Source: Frateuria soli
GTDB taxonomy: Bacteria; Pseudomonadota; Gammaproteobacteria; Xanthomonadales; Rhodanobacteraceae
Direction: 5' to 3'
Assembly (NCBI RefSeq): GCF_021117385.1
Contig: NZ_CP088252.1
Location: 1,488,001-1,552,000 of the forward strand
Length of the DNA stretch: 64,000 bases
Each line of letters starts with the position of its first letter. Positions within the stretch are counted from its first letter, which is position 1. Under the pieces are notes generated by a model. It worked only from the letters and a program-made list of their open reading frames with translations. It searched no databases and was not told where the DNA came from. Below are positions 18,633-27,988 of this stretch, piece after piece. A program made the translations under genes and the position numbers.

Positions 18633-18851
18633 CCTGCGAGCGGGCCCTGCGCGAGCCTGGAGGATGCCTGCGTGGCGAACGCCATGCCGCCCCCGCGATC
18701 GGCCCGGTCGCACTGTTCAAGGCCCCCGGCGCCAGCCGGCGTGGACCGGGCCCGGCCTGTCGCAGCCAGCAGGGTGCCCTTGCTGCCCAACCGAGCTCGC
18801 CATTTCCAGCGGCTCGCCAGCCGGGCGGGATGCCCCGGCTGCATGCCGCCT

Positions 18852-18885
18852 GCGACAAATCGCCATGCACCCGGTGGTTTGTCGC
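18852..18885 (+). repeat. Inverted repeat GCGACAAA-N18-TTTGTCGC upstream of norZ
   Basis: Two perfect eight-base arms (18852-18859 and 18878-18885) are separated by 18 nt and directly abut the FNR-type box. The spacing fits a second regulator bound upstream of an FNR site, or a looped structure. I do not recognise it as a known NorR or NsrR site. Confidence 0.6.
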
Positions 18886-18899
18886 CTGACATGAATCAA
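18886..18899 (+). promoter_or_regulatory. FNR/DNR-type box of norZ
   Basis: CTGAC-ATGA-ATCAA, centred 60.5 nt before the norZ ATG, the commonest distance in this window. Activation of NO reductase by a DNR/FNR-type protein is well known. Confidence 0.75.
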
Positions 18900-18952
18900 G
18901 GGTGGCACCCGCTTCGACGCTGACCATGCGCGCGTCCTCAAGGAGACGCGCA

Positions 18953-21235
18953 ATGAGCACCACCCGAAAACTCTGGCTGGGGCTGGCGGCATTGCTGCTG
19001 GCCTCGTTCGCCGTCCTGCTCTGGGTCGGCAAGGAAGTCCACCAGCAGGCGCCGCCGCTACCCTCCGCCGTGGTCACCACGGACGGCCACACGCTCTATA
19101 CGCGTTCCGACATCGAACAGGGCCGGCAGGTCTGGCAGAGCATCGGCGGCCAGCAGTTGGGTTCGATCTGGGGCCATGGCGCGCTGGTGGCGCCGGACTG
19201 GAGCGCCGACTGGCTGCACCGTGAAGCCACCACGATGCTCGAGCTGCTGGCCCGCGACGAAGGCGCCGCCTCGTTCGCCTCGCTCGATGCCGGCCGCCAG
19301 GCCGCGCTTAAGGCGCGCGTGCAGTCCGAGGCGCGCACCAATACCTACGACACGGCCACCGGCACGATCACCGTGTCCCCGCTGCGTGCGCAGGCGATGG
19401 CGGTAGTGGGTGCGCACTACGACAGCCTGTTCAGCAACGACCCGGCCACGCACAAGCTGCGCGAGGGTTATGCGATGCGCGAGAACACCATCGCCGGGAT
19501 GGAGCATCGCCGCGTCGTCACCGCCTTCTTCTGGTGGACCAGCTGGGCCGCCGCGGCCGAGCGCCCCGGGCACAGCGTGAGCTACACGCAGAACTGGCCG
19601 TTCGATCCGCTGGTCGGCAACCGGCCCAGCGGCACCAACTTCATGTGGTCGATCTTCAGCGTGCTGTTCCTGATCCTGGGCATCGGCCTGCTCGGCTGGT
19701 ACCACGCGGTGCAGAGCCACAAGGAACAGCCGGCCGTGCCGCCGGCGCGCGATCCGCTGGCCGACTTCAAGCCCACGCCCTCGATGAAGGCCACCGCCAA
19801 GTATTTCTGGACGGTGATGGGCCTGTTCCTCGTGCAGATCCTGCTCGGCGCGACCACCGCGCACTACCAGGTCGAAGGCCAGCAGGCCTACGGCTTCGCG
19901 CTGGCCAACATCCTGCCCTATGCGCTCACGCGCACCTGGCACACGGAGCTGGCCGTGCTGTGGATCGCCACCGCGTGGCTGGCCACGGGCCTGTACATCG
20001 CGCCGGTGATCGGCGGGCACGAGCCGAAGTTCCAGCGCCTGGGCGTCAACTTCCTGTGGGTGTGCCTGATCCTGATCGTGGTCGGCTCCTTCGCCGGCCA
20101 GTGGTTCGCGGTGATGGACAAGATGGGCCTGAAGTACAACTTCTGGTTCGGCCACCAGGGCTGGGAATACACCGACATCGGCCGCTTCTGGCAGATCTTC
20201 CTGTTCGTCGGGCTGATGCTCTGGCTGTTCCTGGTCGGCCGCGCGCTGTGGCCGGCGATCAGGCGCCGCGACGAGACCTCCAACATCGTGGGCCTGTTGT
20301 TCCTGTCCACCATCGCGATCGGCCTGCTCTACGGCGCCGGCCTGATGTGGGGCGAGCACACCCACATCGCGATGGTGGAGTACTGGCGCTGGTGGGTGGT
20401 GCACCTGTGGGTGGAAGGCTTCTTCGAGGTGTTCGCCACCGCGGTGATCAGCTACCTGTTCGTGCGCCTGGGGCTGCTGCGCGCGCACAGCGCCTCGGTG
20501 AACGTGCTCTTCGCCACCATCGTGTTCATGGCCGGCGGCGTGCTCGGCACCCTGCACCACCTGTACTTCACCGGCACGACCACCGCGGTCATCGCCCTGG
20601 GCGCCAGCTTCTCGGCACTTGAAGTGGTGCCGCTGGCGCTGATCGGCCTGGAGGCCTACGACAACTGGAAGAAGCAGCACGCGGCCGACTGGATGCCCCG
20701 CTACCGCTGGCCGATCATCTTCTTCGTGGCGGTGAGCTTCTGGAACCTGGTCGGTGCGGGCCTGTTCGGCTTCCTGGTCAACACCCCGATCGCGCTGTAC
20801 TACATGCAGGGCCTCAACCTGACCGCCACCCACGGCCACACCGCGCTGATGGGCGTCTACGGCATGCTCGGCCTGGGCCTGATGCTGTTCTGCCTGCGCG
20901 GCATCAAGCCGCAGGCACAGTGGCGCGAGGGCTGGCTGAAGGGCGCGTTCTGGTCGCTCAACCTCGGCCTGACCCTGATGGCCGCGCTGACCCTGCTGCC
21001 GCTGGGCATCCTGCAGCTCTCGGCGGTGCTCGACAACGGCTACTGGTTCGCCCGCTCCGAGCACTTCATGGACCGTCCGCTGATCCACCTGCTGGTGTGG
21101 ATGCGCGTACCGGGCGACACGCTGTTCGCGGTGGGCGCGCTGCTGATGGGGGTGTTCGTCGCCTCGCTGTGGCTGTCGCGGCAACGCCAGCCCAGGCCCG
21201 TGCCGCTGCCGCAGGCGGCGCGCGAAAACGCCTGA
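18953..21235 (+). CDS. norZ: Quinol-dependent nitric oxide reductase (qNor, single-subunit NorB/NorZ)
   Basis: It reduces two NO to N2O with electrons from the quinol pool. At 760 residues it is the fused qNor form: an extra N-terminal helix and a long periplasmic domain to about residue 230 (RSDIEQGRQVWQSIGG, then GHSVSYTQNWPFDPLVGN), followed by the heme-copper-oxidase-like core (WGEHTHIAMVEYWRWWVVHLW, then GGVLGTLHHLYFTG). ATG at 18953 has AAGGAGA upstream and begins the first helix. The FNR-type box fits NO/anoxia control. A perfect hairpin with downstream Ts follows the gene. It partners functionally with nirK at 41579. Confidence 0.95.
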   Translation: MSTTRKLWLGLAALLLASFAVLLWVGKEVHQQAPPLPSAVVTTDGHTLYTRSDIEQGRQVWQSIGGQQLGSIWGHGALVAPDWSADWLHREATTMLELLARDEGAASFASLDAGRQAALKARVQSEARTNTYDTATGTITVSPLRAQAMAVVGAHYDSLFSNDPATHKLREGYAMRENTIAGMEHRRVVTAFFWWTSWAAAAERPGHSVSYTQNWPFDPLVGNRPSGTNFMWSIFSVLFLILGIGLLGWYHAVQSHKEQPAVPPARDPLADFKPTPSMKATAKYFWTVMGLFLVQILLGATTAHYQVEGQQAYGFALANILPYALTRTWHTELAVLWIATAWLATGLYIAPVIGGHEPKFQRLGVNFLWVCLILIVVGSFAGQWFAVMDKMGLKYNFWFGHQGWEYTDIGRFWQIFLFVGLMLWLFLVGRALWPAIRRRDETSNIVGLLFLSTIAIGLLYGAGLMWGEHTHIAMVEYWRWWVVHLWVEGFFEVFATAVISYLFVRLGLLRAHSASVNVLFATIVFMAGGVLGTLHHLYFTGTTTAVIALGASFSALEVVPLALIGLEAYDNWKKQHAADWMPRYRWPIIFFVAVSFWNLVGAGLFGFLVNTPIALYYMQGLNLTATHGHTALMGVYGMLGLGLMLFCLRGIKPQAQWREGWLKGAFWSLNLGLTLMAALTLLPLGILQLSAVLDNGYWFARSEHFMDRPLIHLLVWMRVPGDTLFAVGALLMGVFVASLWLSRQRQPRPVPLPQAARENA

Positions 21236-21240
21236 CCCAC

Positions 21241-21270
21241 ATCAGGGCGCGCCGCAAGGCGCGCCCTGAT
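21241..21270 (+). terminator. Rho-independent terminator of norZ
   Basis: A perfect 12-bp stem (ATCAGGGCGCGC pairs with GCGCGCCCTGAT) around a six-base CGCAAG loop is followed by CATTTT. It starts five nt after the norZ stop. Confidence 0.85.
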
Positions 21271-21354
21271 CATTTTCACCAAGGGGAAACCACGAAGCCC
21301 CGCGATGGCGTTTCCTGCCGAACGCGCCGAGTTTGCGGAGGGCTCGACGGTCCC

Positions 21355-21777
21355 ATGCCGACGCCCAAGACCATGTTCGAGTTCTATTCCCAGATCAAGG
21401 CCGTGCACATCGCCTGCGTCCTGCTCAGCGGCGTGCTGTTCGCGACGCGCGGGTTGCTGGTGCAGACCGGCCGAGCCGGTGCGGCGCACTGGGCGCCGCT
21501 GCGCTATCTCAGCTACACGGTCGACACCACGCTGCTCACCGCCGCGCTGATGCTGCTGACCATCCTTCCGGCGGCGTACTTCGCCAACGGCTGGCTGACG
21601 GTGAAGCTGGTGCTGGTGGTGGCTTATGTCGTGCTCGGCAGCCTCGCGCTCAAGCGCGCGCGCACGCCGCAGGCACGGCGCATGTTCCTGCTCGCCGCGG
21701 TAGCGGCCTACGTATTCATCCTGGGGATCGCGCGAATGCATCATCCGCTGGGCTGGCTGCACGGGTGGCTGGCATGA
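21355..21777 (+). CDS. SirB2-family membrane protein
   Basis: This 140-residue protein has about four hydrophobic helices and the family features: FYSQIKAVHIACVLLSG at the start, RGLLV, then LSYTVDTTLLTAALML. SirB2 proteins are small inner-membrane proteins of unknown biochemistry, often found beside respiratory or heme genes. ATG at 21355 has GGAGGG upstream; ATG at 21373 is an alternative. Its stop overlaps the next ATG (ATGA), so it is co-translated with the PLP decarboxylase. It may be part of the biosynthetic set here or an accessory of NO respiration. Confidence 0.78.
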   Translation: MPTPKTMFEFYSQIKAVHIACVLLSGVLFATRGLLVQTGRAGAAHWAPLRYLSYTVDTTLLTAALMLLTILPAAYFANGWLTVKLVLVVAYVVLGSLALKRARTPQARRMFLLAAVAAYVFILGIARMHHPLGWLHGWLA

Positions 21778-23717
21778 ACGCCGCCTTCGACCTGCCGCCG
21801 GCGACGCCGCGCGACCACACGCTCGACGCCTGCTTCCTTGGCCCCTACGGCGAGAACGACACGCTGCTGGAAAAGCTGCTGGTCGAGTTCCTGCGCGACC
21901 ACGTCTACTGGCGGCGCAACTTCCACCCGGAAGACCCGCCGGCGATCGCCACCTCGGCCGCGAGCCACCCGGACTACCTCGCCTTCGAATCGCGCATGCG
22001 CCGCGAGCTGCACCAGCTCTCCGCCGCGCTGAAGAAGTCGGTGCCGTTCCACAGCCCGCGCTACATCGGCCACATGGCCTCGGACCTGCTGCTGCCCGGC
22101 CTGGCGGCGCAGATGCTCACCCTGCCCTACAACCCCAACAACGTCAGCGAGGATGCCGCGCCGGTCACCGTCGACCTGGAAGTGCAGGCCGGCCTGCAAC
22201 TGGCGCGCATGCTCGGCTATCCGCACGATCCGGCCCGACCGGACTGCGCCTTCGGCCACCTGACCTCCGGCGGCACGGTCGCCAACTACCAGGCGCTGCG
22301 CCTGGCGCTGGCGCTGAAGGCCTTCCCGGTCGCGCTGCGCGCGGCGCAGGTGCCGGACCTCGTCCTTCCGGAGGATGACTGGAGCGCCTTCAATCTGTCC
22401 CCGGCCGCGTCGATCGCGCTGCTGGAACAATGGCAGCGCTGGCTGGCCGCGCTGGCCCCGCCGGTGCGCGCGCAATGGCGGGCATGGGTGGAGGCCGAGC
22501 GCATCGAGCAGCGCGGCCTGGCCGGCTTCTTCGCCGCGCACCCGCAACTGCGCGTACCGCGCGTACTGGCGCCGATCACCGCGCATTACTCCTGGAGCAA
22601 GGGCGCCAAGCTGCTGGGCCTGGGCCGCGACAGCCTCGAACTGCTGCCCACCCGCGACATGCGCCTGGACGCCGATGCATTGGGCGGGCGGCTGCGGCAG
22701 CTCGCCCGCGCACGCGAGCCGGTGCTGCTGTGCGTGGCGGTGCTGGGCGGAACCGAGTACGGCACCATCGATCCGGTGCACGAGGTACTGCGGGCACGCG
22801 AGACGAGCCGTGCCGAGGGGCTGGATTTCGCGGTGCATGTCGACGCTGCCTGGGGCGGCTATCTCGCCACCGTGTTCCGCCGCGAGGATGGTGGCCTGCG
22901 TCCACGCGAGGAGGTCGCCGCCGACTACGCGCATTTCCCGGCGCCCGAGGTGCACGCCGCGTTCGCCGCGCTGGGCGACACCGATTCGGTCACCGTCGAT
23001 CCGCACAAGCTCGGCTACCTCCCGTACGGCGCCGGTGCCTTCGTCTGCCGCGACCACCGCGCCATGGCGCTGCTCGCCGAGCGCGCCGACTACGTGTTCC
23101 ACGGCGCCACGCCGGACGACTATCTCGCGCGCTACCGCAACCTGGGCCAGTACATTCCCGAGGGCTCCAAGCCGGGCGCGACCGCGGCGGCGGTCTACGT
23201 CACGCACAAGGTGCTGCCGCTGGACCACGCCCACTTCGGCCGCCTGCCGCGCGCCACCCTGCAGGCGGCCGAGGCGTTCCACGCGCGGGCGCGGCGCTTC
23301 GCCGACGAGATGGCCGGGCGCGTGCAGGTGCTGGTGCCTTTCGCGCCGGACAGCAACCTGGTCTGCCTGGCGCTCAACCCGCACGGCAACCGCGACGTCG
23401 CCCGCGCCAACGCCTTCGTGCGCGCGCTGCACGACGAGCTGCGCTGCGACGTGCGCCAGCCGCTGCAGGTGAAAGAGTTCTTCGGCTCGGTCACCAGCCT
23501 GCGCCCGGACGTACTGGGCCAGGCGCAGACACGACGCATCCTCGACGCGCTGGGGCTGGACCCGGCCACGCTCGAGGACGGCGAGGACCACCTGCTGATC
23601 CTGCGCCACACGCTGATGAACCCGTACCTGATCGACCACGAGAACGGCATCAGCTACATCGACCGCTACTTCGACCACCTGGGCCGGCGCCTGCTGGCGC
23701 TGGCCGCATCGCGGTGA
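21774..23717 (+). CDS. PLP-dependent group II amino-acid decarboxylase family protein
   Basis: This fold-type I PLP enzyme of 647 residues shows FGHLTSGGTVANYQALR, an Asp in VHVDAAWGG and the Schiff-base lysine in TVDPHKLGY (Lys412). This is the Glu/Tyr/aromatic-amino-acid/aspartate decarboxylase family, with an unusually long form carrying an N-terminal extension and a C-terminal domain. It removes the alpha-carboxyl of an amino acid to give an amine; the substrate cannot be read from sequence. It overlaps SirB2 by four nt and precedes a Cds1-like gene by eight nt, so the three form one unit. I treat it as a likely building-block enzyme of the adjoining pathway. Confidence 0.82.
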   Translation: MNAAFDLPPATPRDHTLDACFLGPYGENDTLLEKLLVEFLRDHVYWRRNFHPEDPPAIATSAASHPDYLAFESRMRRELHQLSAALKKSVPFHSPRYIGHMASDLLLPGLAAQMLTLPYNPNNVSEDAAPVTVDLEVQAGLQLARMLGYPHDPARPDCAFGHLTSGGTVANYQALRLALALKAFPVALRAAQVPDLVLPEDDWSAFNLSPAASIALLEQWQRWLAALAPPVRAQWRAWVEAERIEQRGLAGFFAAHPQLRVPRVLAPITAHYSWSKGAKLLGLGRDSLELLPTRDMRLDADALGGRLRQLARAREPVLLCVAVLGGTEYGTIDPVHEVLRARETSRAEGLDFAVHVDAAWGGYLATVFRREDGGLRPREEVAADYAHFPAPEVHAAFAALGDTDSVTVDPHKLGYLPYGAGAFVCRDHRAMALLAERADYVFHGATPDDYLARYRNLGQYIPEGSKPGATAAAVYVTHKVLPLDHAHFGRLPRATLQAAEAFHARARRFADEMAGRVQVLVPFAPDSNLVCLALNPHGNRDVARANAFVRALHDELRCDVRQPLQVKEFFGSVTSLRPDVLGQAQTRRILDALGLDPATLEDGEDHLLILRHTLMNPYLIDHENGISYIDRYFDHLGRRLLALAASR

Positions 23718-23725
23718 CACCCGTC

Positions 23726-24835
23726 ATGAACCATCCCATTGCCTTGCAGCCCCATCACACCAGCCACGACCGCGCCTGGGTGCACGACGCCCTCGATGCG
23801 CTCGCGCAGGAGGCGGCACGCTCGGCCGATACGCACCTGCTCAAGCTGGTCCTGCCCGGCTTCCCCGGCATCGACTTCTACTTCAAGGACGAGGCGGCCC
23901 ATCCCAGCGGCAGCCTGAAGCACCGCCTGGCCCGCTCGCTCTACCTCTACGCGCTGTGCAACGGGCGGCTCCACCAGGGCCAGCACGTGGTCGACGCCTC
24001 CTCCGGCAGCACCGCGATCTCCGAGGCGTGGTTCGCGCGGATGCTGGGCCTGTCGTTCACCGCGGTGATGCCCGCCTGCACCGCGCCGCGCAAGATCCGC
24101 GACGTGCAGGCGCTGGGCGGACGTTGCGACCTGGTCGAGGATCCCGCGCAGGTCCACGCCCGCGCCGCCGAACATGCCGTGCGCGGCGCTTGCCACCTGG
24201 ACCAGTTCGGGCTGGCCGAGCGCGCCACCGACTGGCGCGGCAACAACAACATCGCCGAGTCGATCATCCAGCAGATGGCGCGCGAGCCGCAGCCGGTGCC
24301 GGCCTGGATCGTCTGCGGTGCCGGCACCGGCGGCACCTCCGCCACGATCGGCCGCTACCTGCGCTATCGCCGCCTGGACACCCGCCTGTGCGTGGCCGAG
24401 CCGGCCGGCAGCGGCTTCGTGCACGGCTGGCGCACGCGCGACCGCAGCGCCGTCGCGAAGCGCTCCACGCTGATCGAAGGGATCGGCCGCCCGCGGGTCG
24501 AGCCGGGTTTCCTGTTCGAGGTGGTCGATCACGTGGTCGAAGTGCCCGACACCGGCTCCATCGCCGCCGCCTGGCTGCTGGAGGATCTGCTCGGCCGCCG
24601 CTACGGCGGCTCCTCCGGCACCAACCTGGTCGCCTGCCTGCAGCTGGCCGCCGGCATGCGCGCGCGCGGCGAACGCGGCAGTATCGTGAGCCTCCTCTGC
24701 GACCCTGGCGAGCGCTACGCCGAGACGCTGTTCGACCCGGCCTGGCTGGCAGCACGTTCGATCGACCTCGCCCCTGCGCGCGCGGCGCTGGAACGCTGCC
24801 TTGCGGCCGGGACGTGGACACCCCTGCCCGCCTGA
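23726..24835 (+). CDS. Fold-type II PLP enzyme, Cds1-like L-cysteine desulfhydrase / cysteine synthase family
   Basis: The 369-residue protein has the PLP lysine in GSLKHRLAR (Lys65), the substrate loop VDASSGSTAISE and the phosphate-binding GAGTGGTSATIGRYLRY. The sequence, with GNNNIAES and YGGSSGTN, looks like the Cds1 branch, which splits cysteine to pyruvate, ammonia and sulfide, rather than CysK/CysM. It follows the decarboxylase by eight nt. If it supplies sulfide, the product pathway may be sulfur-containing; a beta-replacement on serine or cysteine is the alternative. The FNR-type box of the next gene overlaps its stop codon. Confidence 0.78.
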   Translation: MNHPIALQPHHTSHDRAWVHDALDALAQEAARSADTHLLKLVLPGFPGIDFYFKDEAAHPSGSLKHRLARSLYLYALCNGRLHQGQHVVDASSGSTAISEAWFARMLGLSFTAVMPACTAPRKIRDVQALGGRCDLVEDPAQVHARAAEHAVRGACHLDQFGLAERATDWRGNNNIAESIIQQMAREPQPVPAWIVCGAGTGGTSATIGRYLRYRRLDTRLCVAEPAGSGFVHGWRTRDRSAVAKRSTLIEGIGRPRVEPGFLFEVVDHVVEVPDTGSIAAAWLLEDLLGRRYGGSSGTNLVACLQLAAGMRARGERGSIVSLLCDPGERYAETLFDPAWLAARSIDLAPARAALERCLAAGTWTPLPA

Positions 24836-24845
24836 CCAGCGTCAA
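24832..24845 (+). promoter_or_regulatory. FNR/DNR-type box of the ubiD-like gene
   Basis: CTGAC-CAGC-GTCAA, overlapping the stop codon of the Cds1-like gene and centred 63.5 nt before the UbiD ATG. This would give ubiD its own anaerobic promoter within the unit. Confidence 0.65.
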
Positions 24846-24901
24846 GGCGCCTCGCACCGAGGGCGGCGAGCCTCGCAGCACCACACCATCGACTCCGCCC
24901 C

Positions 24902-26401
24902 ATGAGCCACCACGACCTGCGTTCCTTCCTCGCCCGGCTCGAACGCCAACACCAGCTCGCCCGCGTGCAGGCGCCTGTCGACCCGCACCTGGAATCCACC
25001 GCCCTGTGCCATCGTGCGCTGCGCGAAGGCGGCCCGGCGTTGCTGATGGAGCATCCGGTGGGCTCGCGACATGCGTTCCTCGGCAACCTGTTCGGCCACC
25101 GCCACCGCATCGAACTTGCCCTCGCCGGCCGGCCGGTCGCGAGCCTGCGCGAGCTGGGCCAGTTGCTGGCATCGATCAAGGAGCCGCGCTGGCCGTCCAG
25201 CCTGCGCCAGGCGCTCGCCACCTGGCCGGAGCTGGCGCAGCTGGCGCACGTCGCGCCGCGGCACGTGGACGAGGCGGCGTTCCTGCACGAGACGGTCGAG
25301 GGCGACGACATCGACCTGGGCCGGCTGCCGATCCAGCAGTGTTGGCCCGGTGATGCCGGTCGCCTGGTCACGCTCGGCCTGGTGATTACCCGCGGCACCG
25401 TCAAGCGCCGCCAGAACGTGGCGATCTACCGCCAGCAGGTGATCGGCCGCAACCGGCTGATCATGCGCTGGCTACCGCACCGCGGCGGGGCGCTGGACTA
25501 TGCCGACTGGCGCATCGAGCGGCCACGCGACCCGTTTCCCGTGCTGGTCGCGATCGGTGCCGACCCGGCCACGCTGCTGGCCGCGGTGGCGCCGGTGCCC
25601 GATACGCTCTCCGAATACGAGTTCGCCGGCCTGCTGCGCGGCGAGCGCACGCGCCTGTGGCGCAGCGCGCTGACCGGCCTGGACGCGCCGGCCGGCGCCG
25701 AGATCCTGCTCGAGGGCTTCATCCACCCCGACGACACCGCGCTGGAAGGCCCGTTCGGCGACCACACCGGCTACTACAACGCGCAGGAGCGCTTCCCCGT
25801 GCTCACCATCGAGCGCATGCGCCTGCGCCAGGATGCGATCTACCACGGCAGCTACATGGGCCGTGCGCCGCTGGACGAGCCATCGGTACTGGCGATGGCG
25901 TTGAACGAAGTGTTCGTGCCCATCCTGCAGAAGGTCTACCCGGAGATCGTCGACTTCCATCTGCCGCCGGAAGCCTGCTCCTACCGCATCGCCGTCGTCG
26001 CCATCCGCAAGCAGTACGCCGGCCACGCGCGGCGCGTGATGATGGCGGTGTGGTCGTACCTGCGCCAGTTCACCTACACCAAGTTCGTGATCGTGGTGGA
26101 TGCCGACATCGACGTTCGCGACTGGTCGCAGGTGGTGTGGGCGCTGGCCACGCGCGTGGATCCCGCGCGCGACACGATGCTGGTGGAAAACACCCCGATC
26201 GACTACCTCGACTTCGCCAGTCCGGTCGCCGGCCTGGGCTCCAAGCTCGGCATCGACGCGACCAACAAATGGCCCGGCGAAACCGCCCGCACCTGGGGCA
26301 TGCCGATCGCGCCCGACGTCGCAGTGGAAGAGCGGGTGGACGCCTTGTGGCGCGAACTGCAGACGCGTGCCGAGGTCAACCCTGCAGCACGAACGCCGTG
26401 A
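24902..26401 (+). CDS. UbiD-family prenylated-FMN decarboxylase
   Basis: UbiD enzymes decarboxylate aromatic or alpha,beta-unsaturated acids with prenyl-FMN made by UbiX. The 499-residue length is typical, as are GLVITRG, the E-R-E-type segment ([20 protein letters not shown], starting near residue 282) and the C-terminal [14 protein letters not shown]. No ubiX is in the window. As a second-site ubiD beside UbiA and UbiG genes it could decarboxylate a prenylated hydroxybenzoate-type or cyclitol-derived acid rather than act in normal ubiquinone synthesis. It ends convergently, overlapping the UbiA-family gene by 26 nt. It has its own FNR-type box. Confidence 0.88.
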   Translation: MSHHDLRSFLARLERQHQLARVQAPVDPHLESTALCHRALREGGPALLMEHPVGSRHAFLGNLFGHRHRIELALAGRPVASLRELGQLLASIKEPRWPSSLRQALATWPELAQLAHVAPRHVDEAAFLHETVEGDDIDLGRLPIQQCWPGDAGRLVTLGLVITRGTVKRRQNVAIYRQQVIGRNRLIMRWLPHRGGALDYADWRIERPRDPFPVLVAIGADPATLLAAVAPVPDTLSEYEFAGLLRGERTRLWRSALTGLDAPAGAEILLEGFIHPDDTALEGPFGDHTGYYNAQERFPVLTIERMRLRQDAIYHGSYMGRAPLDEPSVLAMALNEVFVPILQKVYPEIVDFHLPPEACSYRIAVVAIRKQYAGHARRVMMAVWSYLRQFTYTKFVIVVDADIDVRDWSQVVWALATRVDPARDTMLVENTPIDYLDFASPVAGLGSKLGIDATNKWPGETARTWGMPIAPDVAVEERVDALWRELQTRAEVNPAARTP

Positions 26402-27272
26402 CGATCGCCAGTTGCGCCAGCGGATACAGGCTGGCGCGGTCGAACAGCCGCGCCGCCTGCCGCCCGTCGCGCGAGAGAAAGAGCTTCAGGCCGGGCCACA
26501 GCAGCAGCCACACGCCGGCGACGAGGCTGGCCAACTGGTACGGCAGGCCGAGCGCCAGCGGCGACACCACCGGAAGGCACAGGCCCAGCACGACGGCCGC
26601 GGCCAGCGTGAGCAGCACGACACTGCCGGCCACGCGCGGGCCGAACACCACCGGGATGGTCCTGGCGCCCACGCGGCGGTCTTCCTCCACGTCGTTCCAG
26701 TCGGCCGGTATGTTCTGCCCGCCCATTTCCCACGCCACCAGCCAGGCCACCATCAGGCCCAGCCACGCCAGTGATGGCTGCGGCACCACCACCAGCACGG
26801 CGGCGACCGGCCCCAGCGACTTGACCAGTCCGCTGACCACGGTGCGCCACCAGGTCACCTTGAGCAGCAGGCAGTAGGCGGTCTCCAGCACCGGTGCCGC
26901 AAGCACCACGAGTACCAGGAAGGGATTGAGCCACCACGCGCCCACCAGCGCGACCAGATACCAGAGCGCGAACCAGGCCACGCCGCGGGCCAGGCTCAGC
27001 TTGCCCTGGGCAATCGGGTAGCGCAGGTCGGAAGCTTCCACCGAGTAGCCCGCCTTGATGTCCGCGCCGGCGAATTTCTCGCGGTCGACCGTCACGCCGA
27101 CCAGGTCGTTGAGCGCATACAGCGCGGTGTAGCCGGCCGCCGCGGTCACCAGCGCGACCGCCAGCACCGGCCACGCCGGGAAGTGCCCCAGCCACAGCAG
27201 CGCGGCGAAGCCGGTCATGGCGATGTCGAGCAGGCCGTGGGTGGAGCGCGAGAGCGCGAGGTACTTGCGCAT
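26376..27272 (-). CDS. UbiA-family membrane prenyltransferase
   Basis: This polytopic protein of 298 residues has about eight or nine helices and both Asp-rich prenyl-diphosphate motifs: NDLVGVTVD (near residue 55) and DWNDVEED (near 190). UbiA enzymes attach an isoprenoid tail to an aromatic or cyclic acceptor at the inner face of the membrane. It starts two nt after ubiG and is the last gene of the five-gene operon. The sequence does not look like standard UbiA (4-hydroxybenzoate) or MenA. Other UbiA-family members sit in secondary-metabolite clusters, and I favour such a role, with the acceptor made by the upstream cyclase. Confidence 0.85.
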   Translation of the reverse strand: MRKYLALSRSTHGLLDIAMTGFAALLWLGHFPAWPVLAVALVTAAAGYTALYALNDLVGVTVDREKFAGADIKAGYSVEASDLRYPIAQGKLSLARGVAWFALWYLVALVGAWWLNPFLVLVVLAAPVLETAYCLLLKVTWWRTVVSGLVKSLGPVAAVLVVVPQPSLAWLGLMVAWLVAWEMGGQNIPADWNDVEEDRRVGARTIPVVFGPRVAGSVVLLTLAAAVVLGLCLPVVSPLALGLPYQLASLVAGVWLLLWPGLKLFLSRDGRQAARLFDRASLYPLAQLAIVTAFVLQG

Positions 27273-27274
27273 GG

Positions 27275-27988
27275 TCAGCCCCGGGTCCGCGTGAAGCAGG
27301 CCATGTAGTTGACGTCCTCGCGGCCGTAGGCCACGTGGAAGCGCCTGCCCAGCGGGTTGTACATCAGGCTGGCGACGCCATCGAAGACCAGGCCGCTTGC
27401 CGCCGCCCAGGCGCGAAGTTCATCGGGACGGACCAGCCTGGAGTAGCGGTGCGTGCCGCGCGGCAGGATGCGCAGCACATACTCGCCGCCGACGATGGCG
27501 AACAGCCAGGCCTTGAGGTTGCGGTTGATGGTGGAGAAGAACGCCTGGCCGCCGGGCTTGAGCAGCCGCGTGCAGGCGTCCACCACCGCGGCCGGTTCGG
27601 GCACGTGCTCGAGCATCTCCATGCAGGTGACGATGTCGTAGCTGCCCGCTTCGCGCTGGGCCAGTTCCTCCACCGTCAGCAGGCGGTAGTCGATCGGCAG
27701 GCCGCTGCCGGCCGCGTGCTGGCGCGCGATCTTCAGCGTCTGCTGCGACAGGTCGATGCCGGTCACCTGCGCGCCGGCCTTCGCCAGCGCCTCGGCCAGG
27801 ATGCCGCCGCCGCAGCCGACGTCCAGCGCCCTGGCCTTGTCGATCCGCGCGTGGTCGGCGACGAACCGGCAACGCAGCGGGTTGATCACGTGCAGCATGC
27901 CCATCTTGCCGGCCGGGTCCCACCACAACTGGCCGACGCGGTCGAATTTGTCGATTTCCTGCCGGTCAACATTCGAGAACGAGTTCAT
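27275..27988 (-). CDS. ubiG: UbiG-like SAM-dependent O-methyltransferase
   Basis: The 237-residue protein aligns by eye along its length with E. coli UbiG: NVDRQEIDKFDRVGQLWWD at the start, the SAM motif ALDVGCGGGILAE near residue 54, VTCMEMLEHV, and the closing VDVNYM-type motif (EDVNYMACF). UbiG methylates both catechol oxygens in ubiquinone synthesis. Here it lies inside an operon with a cyclase and a UbiA, overlapping the cyclase end by 23 nt. It may be the only ubiG moved into this operon, or a paralogue methylating the pathway product. No genome-wide view is available to decide. Confidence 0.88.
   Translation of the reverse strand: MNSFSNVDRQEIDKFDRVGQLWWDPAGKMGMLHVINPLRCRFVADHARIDKARALDVGCGGGILAEALAKAGAQVTGIDLSQQTLKIARQHAAGSGLPIDYRLLTVEELAQREAGSYDIVTCMEMLEHVPEPAAVVDACTRLLKPGGQAFFSTINRNLKAWLFAIVGGEYVLRILPRGTHRYSRLVRPDELRAWAAASGLVFDGVASLMYNPLGRRFHVAYGREDVNYMACFTRTRG

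Larger units (their letters stand above)
18633..18952 (+). promoter_or_regulatory. norZ upstream region
   Basis: This 320-nt gap carries a long inverted repeat (18852-18885), an FNR-type box directly after it (18886-18899) and the AAGGAGA ribosome binding site of norZ. I see no gene in its first 200 nt. Confidence 0.55.

Noticed and set aside
19058-21184. 708-codon minus-strand frame opposite norZ
   Set aside because: It is a shadow of norZ with low-complexity His/Gln/Glu composition and no start signal.
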